Shown: piece after piece, positions 29,797-35,173 of the stretch
Layout of the letters: each line of letters begins with the position of its first letter
Position numbering within the stretch: position 1 is the stretch's first letter
Assembly: GCA_900317155.1 (NCBI GenBank)
Contig: ONFO01000038.1
Location: 1-35,173, forward strand
Length of the DNA: 35,173 nucleotides
Direction: 5' to 3'
Origin: an uncultured Bacteroidales bacterium
GTDB taxonomy: Bacteria; Bacteroidota; Bacteroidia; Bacteroidales; F082
The notes under the pieces: generated by a model
Databases searched by the model: none
What the model saw: only the letters and a program-made list of their open reading frames with translations
What the model was told of the DNA's origin: nothing
Program-made: the position numbers and the translations under genes

Positions 29797-31920
29797 ATGC
29801 AAAACGGACAGGAAAATATGATGAATCCGCTCAATCTCGTGCGTAATATCGGCATCATGGCTCACATCGACGCCGGTAAGACGACCACGACGGAGCGTAT
29901 CCTCTATTATACTGGCCGTAGTCATAAGATAGGTGAAGTTCACGACGGCGCCGCCACCATGGACTGGATGGTACAGGAGCAAGAGCGTGGCATCACCATC
30001 ACTTCTGCTGCAACAACGGTGTTCTGGCACCTTAATAATGAGGCTTATAAGATCAATATCATCGACACCCCCGGCCACGTCGACTTCACCGTCGAGGTGG
30101 AACGCTCGCTGCGCGTGCTCGATGGCGCCATCGCCATCTTCTGCGCCGTCGGTGGGGTAGAGCCTCAGTCAGAGACCGTGTGGCACCAAGCCAACAAATA
30201 CAACGTCCCGCGTATCTGCTACGTCAACAAGATGGACCGCGCAGGTGCCGATTTCTTTAAGGTGTTGGACCAAATTCGCGAGAAGCTCCACGCTACTCCC
30301 GTCGCCGTCCAGCTGCCCATCGGTGCCGAAGACGAGTTCATCGGTATTGTTGACCTGATCACGAATAAGGCGTACGCTTGGGAAGAAACCGACAATGGCT
30401 CCGTCTACGACGAAATCGAGATTCCCGAAGACATGAAGGACATGGTTGCGAAGTATCGCACTGACCTCATCGAGGGTGCCGTTGAAGACGATGAGACCTT
30501 GTTTGAGAAATACATGGAAGACCCCGACAGCATCACCGCCGAAGAGATTATCGGCCAAATCCGCAAGGCTACGCTTGACCTTCGCATTTGCCCCGTGCTG
30601 TGTGGCTCGTCGTTCAAGAACAAGTGCGTGCAGCCTCTGCTTGACGCCATCGTCAACTACCTGCCCAGCCCCTTGGACATCGACCATGTGAAGGGTATCA
30701 ATCCGAAGACCGAACAAGAAGAGATTCGCAAGGCTGACCCCAAGGAGCCTTTCTGCGCCTTGGCATTCAAGATTGCCACCGATCCTTTTGTCGGTCGTCT
30801 TTGTTTCTTCCGCGTCTATTCCGGGACTTTGAAGGCTGGTGAAATGGTTCTCAATGTGTCGACAGGCAAGCGCGAACGCATCGCCAAGATCGTTCAGATG
30901 CATGCCAACAAGCAGTTGCCCTTGGAAGAGATTTCGGCAGGCGACATCGGTGCCGCCGTCGGATTCAAGCTCATCCGCACGGGCGACACGCTTTGTGTCG
31001 AGAACAAGCCGCTGGTGCTCGAGAACATCAAGTTCCCCGAGCCTGTGGTGAACATCGCCATCGAGCCCAAAGTTACAGCAGATTTAGACAAGCTGGATCA
31101 GTCCTTGGCCAAGTTGACCGAGGAAGATCCTACGCTGTTCGTACACACTGATGAAAATTCGGGTCAGACCATATTGTCCGGTATGGGCGAATTGCACCTT
31201 GACATTATCATGGACCGCCTCAAGAGAGAGTTTGGCGTTGAAGTCAACTCCGGCCGTCCGCAGGTCGCGTACAAGGAAGCCTTTACTCAAACAATTCAGC
31301 ATCGTGAAGTCTATAAAAAACAGACCGGTGGCAAGGGAAAATTTGCCGATATCGAGTTCACTATGGGTCCTGCCGAAGAAGGTGTACACGGATTGCAGTT
31401 TGTCAACGAAGTGAAGGGTGGTGTCCTCTCAGCCGAGTTCATCCAAGCCACGGAGAGAGGCTTCAAGGGTGCCCTGTCCAACGGTGTGTTGGCAGGCTTC
31501 CCGGTCGAGAACCTCAAGGTGACCCTTACCGACGGTTCGTTCCATCCGGTGGATAGCGACGCCCTCTCGTTCGAGAGTGCAGCGCACATCGCCTTCAAGG
31601 AGGCCGGTCTCAAAGCCGGTGCCGTGTTGATGGAACCTATCATGAGAGTAGAAATACATTGCCCTGACGAGTACATTGGAGATGTCACGGGCGATTTGAA
31701 CAAAAAGAGATCAATATTGCGCGAAGTCATTGCCGACATTGGTTTCCAGACGATTAAGGCAGACGTGCCGTTGGCTGAGATGTTTGGTTACATCACCCAG
31801 CTGCGCTCGTTGTCGTCGGGCCGTGCCAACTTCAACATGGAGTTGAGCCACTATGCCCCTGTTCCGGATGCCATTGCCGAAGTGGTGATCAAGAAGGCAA
31901 AAGGACTATTATTCATTTAA
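29797..31920 (+). CDS. fusA: Elongation factor G
   Basis: The 707-aa GTPase has G1 AHIDAGKT (22-29), the switch motif [10 protein letters not shown]3 DTPGHVDF, and G4 NKMD, followed by EF-G domains II-V ([43 protein letters not shown]). It drives translocation and ribosome recycling. The start at 29797 follows AGGAGA 12 bases upstream; ATGs at 29818 and 29821 are possible alternatives. There is no tuf gene between it and rpsJ, which agrees with the Bacteroidota order. The length and motifs suggest a canonical EF-G rather than EF-G2. Confidence 0.98.
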   Translation: MQNGQENMMNPLNLVRNIGIMAHIDAGKTTTTERILYYTGRSHKIGEVHDGAATMDWMVQEQERGITITSAATTVFWHLNNEAYKINIIDTPGHVDFTVEVERSLRVLDGAIAIFCAVGGVEPQSETVWHQANKYNVPRICYVNKMDRAGADFFKVLDQIREKLHATPVAVQLPIGAEDEFIGIVDLITNKAYAWEETDNGSVYDEIEIPEDMKDMVAKYRTDLIEGAVEDDETLFEKYMEDPDSITAEEIIGQIRKATLDLRICPVLCGSSFKNKCVQPLLDAIVNYLPSPLDIDHVKGINPKTEQEEIRKADPKEPFCALAFKIATDPFVGRLCFFRVYSGTLKAGEMVLNVSTGKRERIAKIVQMHANKQLPLEEISAGDIGAAVGFKLIRTGDTLCVENKPLVLENIKFPEPVVNIAIEPKVTADLDKLDQSLAKLTEEDPTLFVHTDENSGQTILSGMGELHLDIIMDRLKREFGVEVNSGRPQVAYKEAFTQTIQHREVYKKQTGGKGKFADIEFTMGPAEEGVHGLQFVNEVKGGVLSAEFIQATERGFKGALSNGVLAGFPVENLKVTLTDGSFHPVDSDALSFESAAHIAFKEAGLKAGAVLMEPIMRVEIHCPDEYIGDVTGDLNKKRSILREVIADIGFQTIKADVPLAEMFGYITQLRSLSSGRANFNMELSHYAPVPDAIAEVVIKKAKGLLFI

Positions 31921-31948
31921 GCAAACAATTCAATAAATAATAATTATT

Positions 31949-32254
31949 GTGAGCCAGAGAATTAGAATTAAACTGAAGTCGCACGACCACAACTTGGTTG
32001 ACAAGTCAGCCGAGCGAATCGTAAAAACCATCAAAGCGACTGGAGCTGTTGTCAGCGGTCCCATTCCGTTGCCGACGAACAAGAAGATCTACACTGTATT
32101 GCGCTCAACCTTCGTCCACAAGAAATCGAGAGAGCAGTTTGAGCTTTCGACCTACAAGCGTTTGCTCGACATCTACAACTCGACCTCGCAGACGATCGAC
32201 GCACTGATGAAGCTGGAGCTCCCCAGTGGTGTGGAAGTAGAAATCAAATTGTAA
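31949..32254 (+). CDS. rpsJ: 30S ribosomal protein S10
   Basis: The 101-aa protein starts with [23 protein letters not shown], then [40 protein letters not shown], the S10 signature. The GTG at 31949 is the only start giving the conserved N-terminus; no ATG is in reach. S10 assembles in the 30S head and also serves as the NusE antitermination factor. It is 28 bases downstream of fusA. Confidence 0.97.
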   Translation: MSQRIRIKLKSHDHNLVDKSAERIVKTIKATGAVVSGPIPLPTNKKIYTVLRSTFVHKKSREQFELSTYKRLLDIYNSTSQTIDALMKLELPSGVEVEIKL

Positions 32255-32295
32255 TTAAACCTATCTAGTACAACAAATTAAAAAGCTAAAGTAGC

Positions 32296-32925
32296 ATGTC
32301 AGGATTACTAGGAAAAAAGATTGGTATGACGCACATCTATGACGAGGCCGGAAAGATGGTTCCCGTCACTGTCATCGAGGCAGGTCCGTGTGTGGTCACC
32401 CAAGTCAGAACGATTGAGAAAGACGGTTACAGCGCTATTCAGTTAGGTTTCGACGAGAAGAAGGTGAAGAACACCTCCAAGGCCGAGCAAGGTCATTTTG
32501 CCAAGGCCGGTACGACTCCTAAGAAGCTGGTGCGCGAGTTTACGCGTTTCGAAGAAGGCCACAGAAAAAGTTTAGGCGAGACGCTTACCGTCGACGTGTT
32601 CATGGAAGGCGAGTTTGTTGATGTCAGCGGCATCAGCAAAGGTAAAGGCTTCCAAGGCGTAGTGAAACGTCATCATTTCAATGGCGTTGGTCAAGCAACT
32701 CACGGTCAGCACAACCGTTTGAGAAAACCGGGTTCCATCGGTGCTTGCGCATATCCTTCGAGAGTGTTCAAAGGATTGCGTATGGGCGGCCAGATGGGCA
32801 ACCATAGGGTGAAAGTGACGAACCTCCTTATCATGAAGGTGGTTCCCGAGAAAAATTTGTTAGTGGTGAAGGGCGCCGTTCCGGGCCATAATAACGGATA
32901 TTTAATGATTGAGAGATGGAGTTAA
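32296..32925 (+). CDS. rplC: 50S ribosomal protein L3
   Basis: The 209-aa protein starts [20 protein letters not shown] and has the L3 signature [35 protein letters not shown]3 binds 23S rRNA near the peptidyl-transferase centre. It is 41 bases after rpsJ; its last 10 bases overlap the start of rplD, which suggests translational coupling. Confidence 0.98.
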   Translation: MSGLLGKKIGMTHIYDEAGKMVPVTVIEAGPCVVTQVRTIEKDGYSAIQLGFDEKKVKNTSKAEQGHFAKAGTTPKKLVREFTRFEEGHRKSLGETLTVDVFMEGEFVDVSGISKGKGFQGVVKRHHFNGVGQATHGQHNRLRKPGSIGACAYPSRVFKGLRMGGQMGNHRVKVTNLLIMKVVPEKNLLVVKGAVPGHNNGYLMIERWS

Positions 32926-33551
32926 CAGTTTATAACATCAAAGGCGAAGATACCGGCCGTAAGGTTCAGCTGAATGACGAAATTTACGCTATCGAACCCA
33001 ACGAGCATGTCATGTATCTGGCAGTGAGACAATACCTGGCCGATCAGCGCCAAGGCACTCACAAGTCAAAGGAACGCAGCGAGTTGTCGGGCAGCACCCG
33101 CAAGCTCTTCCGTCAGAAGGGCACTGGTGGTGCACGTCGTGGCGACATCAATTCACCCCTGCTGAGAGGCGGTGCCCGCGTGTTTGGTCCCAAGCCGCGC
33201 GACTACAGCTTCAAACTGAACAAGAAAGTCAAGGTGCTGGCTCGTAAGTCGGCCCTGTCGAGCAAGATTACTGACGGCGCCATCAAAGTGGTTGAAGACT
33301 TCAACTTCGACGCCATCAAGACGAAGCAGATGGTTAAGGTGCTTGATTCATTCAAGGTCAACGGTAACCGCAACCTCTTCGTGTTCGCCGAGCCCAACAA
33401 GAATGTTGTGCTGTCCGCAAGGAATATCCAGCGCACCGAAGTCATGTTGGCTCGCAACTTGAGTACTTATGATATTCTGAAGGCCAAGAACATCTTCCTC
33501 ACCGAAAGCGCTCTGCAGCCTATCGTGGAAGTCTTGAACAGAGAGTTTTAA
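32916..33551 (+). CDS. rplD: 50S ribosomal protein L4
   Basis: The 211-aa protein has the L4 signature [22 protein letters not shown] and [14 protein letters not shown], with the extended loop that lines the peptide exit tunnel. In E. coli L4 represses its own S10 operon; whether this holds here is unknown. It overlaps rplC by 10 bases and is 19 bases before rplW. Confidence 0.98.
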   Translation: MELTVYNIKGEDTGRKVQLNDEIYAIEPNEHVMYLAVRQYLADQRQGTHKSKERSELSGSTRKLFRQKGTGGARRGDINSPLLRGGARVFGPKPRDYSFKLNKKVKVLARKSALSSKITDGAIKVVEDFNFDAIKTKQMVKVLDSFKVNGNRNLFVFAEPNKNVVLSARNIQRTEVMLARNLSTYDILKAKNIFLTESALQPIVEVLNREF

Positions 33552-33570
33552 CCCTTAAAAAGCACGAGAA

Positions 33571-33861
33571 ATGATTATCATAAAGAAACCCGTCATTACT
33601 GAAAAGATGACCGCCATCAGCGAGAAGCTGAACAGGTTCGCTTTCATCGTCGACAAGAACGCCAACAAGTATCAGATCAAGGATGCCATCGAAAAGCTCT
33701 ACGATGTGAAGGTTGAGGCCGTCAACACGATGAACTACGCAGGTAAAAAGAAGTCACGCTACACCAAGTCGGGCGTCATCACTGGCCGCGCCGCTGCTTT
33801 CAAGAAAGCTGTCGTGACGTTGAAAGAAGGTTACACAATTGACTTTTATAGCAACATCTGA
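33571..33861 (+). CDS. rplW: 50S ribosomal protein L23
   Basis: The 96-aa protein ([42 protein letters not shown]) matches L23, which sits at the exit of the peptide tunnel and is the docking site for trigger factor and SRP. The stop is two bases before the rplB start. Confidence 0.97.
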   Translation: MIIIKKPVITEKMTAISEKLNRFAFIVDKNANKYQIKDAIEKLYDVKVEAVNTMNYAGKKKSRYTKSGVITGRAAAFKKAVVTLKEGYTIDFYSNI

Positions 33862-33863
33862 TC

Positions 33864-34688
33864 ATGGCATTAAAGAAATATAAACCAACGACACCAGGTC
33901 AGCGCTTCAAAGTGATTAGCGCTTTTGACGAGATCACGACCGACAAACCCGAGAAGTCGTTACTGAGACCCAAGAAGAGCACGGGTGGTCGTAACTCAAG
34001 TGGTGAGATGACTGTCCGCTACAGAGGCGGCGGCCATAAGAGAATGTATAGAATCATTGACTTCAAGCGCGACAAGGATGGTATCCCGGGCGTTGTGAAG
34101 ACCATTGAATACGATCCCAACCGTACCGCCCGCATCGCCCTTGTGTTCTACAAGGATGGTGAGAAGCGTTACATCATCGCCCCTGCCGGCTTGAAGGTCG
34201 GTCAGGAGATTCTCTCAGGCAAGGGTATCCAACCCAACGTGGGCAACACGCTTTATCTGAGCGAGATCCCCTTCGGTACCATTATCCACAACATCGAGCT
34301 TCGTCCTGGCCAAGGTGCCAAGATGGCCCGCAGCGCCGGTAGCTACGCTCAGCTGATGAGCCGCGACGGCAAGTATGCCATCCTCCGCATGCCCTCAGGC
34401 GAAACCCGTATGATTCTCCAAGCTTGTAAGGCTACTATCGGCAGCGTTTCGAACGCCGACCACAACCTCGAGAAGTCAGGTAAGGCTGGCCGTAGCCGTT
34501 GGCTCGGTCGTCGTCCTCACAACCGTGGTGTTGTCATGAACCCGGTCGATCACCCGATGGGTGGTGGTGAAGGTCGTGCCTCTGGCGGTCACCCGCGCTC
34601 ACGCAAGGGCTTGCCGGCAAAGGGCTACAAGACCCGTTCGCCGAAGGCTGCTTCCAACAAGTATATCATCGACAGAAGAAAGAAGTAA
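33864..34688 (+). CDS. rplB: 50S ribosomal protein L2
   Basis: The 274-aa protein has L2 signatures [36 protein letters not shown] and, near the C-terminus, [20 protein letters not shown] with the conserved His. L2 is needed for subunit joining and peptidyl-transferase activity. It is two bases downstream of rplW and 24 bases before rpsS, in the usual S10-operon order. Confidence 0.98.
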   Translation: MALKKYKPTTPGQRFKVISAFDEITTDKPEKSLLRPKKSTGGRNSSGEMTVRYRGGGHKRMYRIIDFKRDKDGIPGVVKTIEYDPNRTARIALVFYKDGEKRYIIAPAGLKVGQEILSGKGIQPNVGNTLYLSEIPFGTIIHNIELRPGQGAKMARSAGSYAQLMSRDGKYAILRMPSGETRMILQACKATIGSVSNADHNLEKSGKAGRSRWLGRRPHNRGVVMNPVDHPMGGGEGRASGGHPRSRKGLPAKGYKTRSPKAASNKYIIDRRKK

Positions 34689-34712
34689 TAATCAGGAAAA
34701 TCGCATAAAGCT

Positions 34713-34991
34713 ATGAGTAGATCATTAAAGAAAGGCCCGTTCATCCACTACAAACTCCAACAGAGAGTGATGGAAAACGTTCAAAGCGGCAAGAAGACCG
34801 TCATCAAGACCTGGTCAAGAGCATCGATGATTTCTCCTGATTTCGTCGGTCAGACTATCGCCGTCCACAATGGCAACAAGTTCATCCCGGTCTATGTGAC
34901 TGAGAACATGGTGGGTCACAAGTTGGGCGAGTTTGCCCCGACCAGAATCTTCAGAGGTCATGCCGGTAATAAAGATAAAGGTAACAAGTAA
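34713..34991 (+). CDS. rpsS: 30S ribosomal protein S19
   Basis: The 92-aa protein starts [20 protein letters not shown] and contains STIS-like [13 protein letters not shown] and [22 protein letters not shown], typical of S19. S19 lies in the 30S head and contacts tRNA at the A site. It is 12 bases upstream of rplV. Confidence 0.98.
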   Translation: MSRSLKKGPFIHYKLQQRVMENVQSGKKTVIKTWSRASMISPDFVGQTIAVHNGNKFIPVYVTENMVGHKLGEFAPTRIFRGHAGNKDKGNK

Positions 34992-35003
34992 TACTAGGTA
35001 ACA

Positions 35004-35173
35004 ATGGGAGCAAGAAAACATAAAAGAGCAGAAGCAATTAAGGAAGCTCGCAAGAATGTCGCCATCGCTCATCTGAACGATACCCCGACATCACCTTACA
35101 AGATGCGCCTTGTGGCCGACATGATCAGAGGCCAAAAGGTGGAGTTGGCACTGCACTCGTTGCAATACTCGAC
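35004..35173 (+). CDS. rplV: 50S ribosomal protein L22, partial (right edge)
   Basis: The ATG at 35004 opens MGARKHKRAEAIKEARKNVA, then TPTSPYKMRLVADMIRGQKV, the start of L22, and runs off the right edge after 56 codons. L22 lines the peptide exit tunnel. Its position right after rpsS is the normal S10-operon order, so rpsC, rplP and others are expected next. Confidence 0.96.
   Translation, partial: MGARKHKRAEAIKEARKNVAIAHLNDTPTSPYKMRLVADMIRGQKVELALHSLQYS

Noticed and set aside
30169-30903. 244-aa minus-strand frame inside fusA
   Set aside because: Antisense shadow of a strongly conserved gene.

Overview
The window looks like a chromosome segment of a gut-type Bacteroidales (phylum Bacteroidota), probably an uncultured one. 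Three things point there. Several secreted proteins end in the VYPNPA...G-VY-VRI...K sorting tail read by the type IX secretion system (T9SS). Putative promoters match the Bacteroidota -7 element TAnnTTTG. The ribosomal block runs rpsL-rpsG-fusA-rpsJ-rplC-rplD-rplW-rplB-rpsS-rplV with no tuf gene between fusA and rpsJ. Every identification is from reading the sequence; no database search was run.

Region 1 (1-9312, all minus strand) is a cluster of secreted or surface proteins: one cut by the window edge, five complete proteins with T9SS tails, one BspA-like leucine-rich-repeat protein whose tail is broken, and a tiny lipoprotein. The mature domains are unrelated (cleaved-adhesin-like, GLUG/beta-helix-like, FG-GAP propeller, and others). 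In contrast, the DNA for signal peptides and sorting tails is nearly identical from gene to gene and is mosaic. Spacers from 434 to 4400 are full of short-period repeats and small G/C-rich hairpins, some abutting the stop codons. Three genes (8202 down to 4404) form a translationally coupled operon with ATGA overlaps.

Region 2 (9313-12835) has a membrane-anchored TPR/LuxR-type regulator (minus) carrying an in-frame dispersed repeat that reads VPEPVEGP, and an AAA_14/DUF4143 ATPase (plus) preceded by three tandem 33-bp imperfect repeats.

Region 3 (12836-26517) is mostly housekeeping and envelope genes: MFS transporter, M16 peptidase, rsmG, a GH73-type glucosaminidase with LysM domains, an unknown lipoprotein, uvrA coupled to a lytic transglycosylase, rfbC and lpdA. 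Several spacers contain inverted repeats.

Region 4 (26647-28441) contains a FISUMP-like lipoprotein, a 57-aa membrane protein, a 110-aa unknown protein and a 16-bp perfect inverted repeat. Region 5 (28610-35173) is the str/S10 ribosomal operon with a structured leader of about 270 nt before rpsL; it runs off the right edge inside rplV.

I saw no tRNA, rRNA, CRISPR array, transposase or T9SS machinery gene. The best candidate for something undescribed is the Region 1 arrangement: shared ends, variable middles, mosaic tails and repeats at gene boundaries, which would suit recombination among secreted-protein genes.
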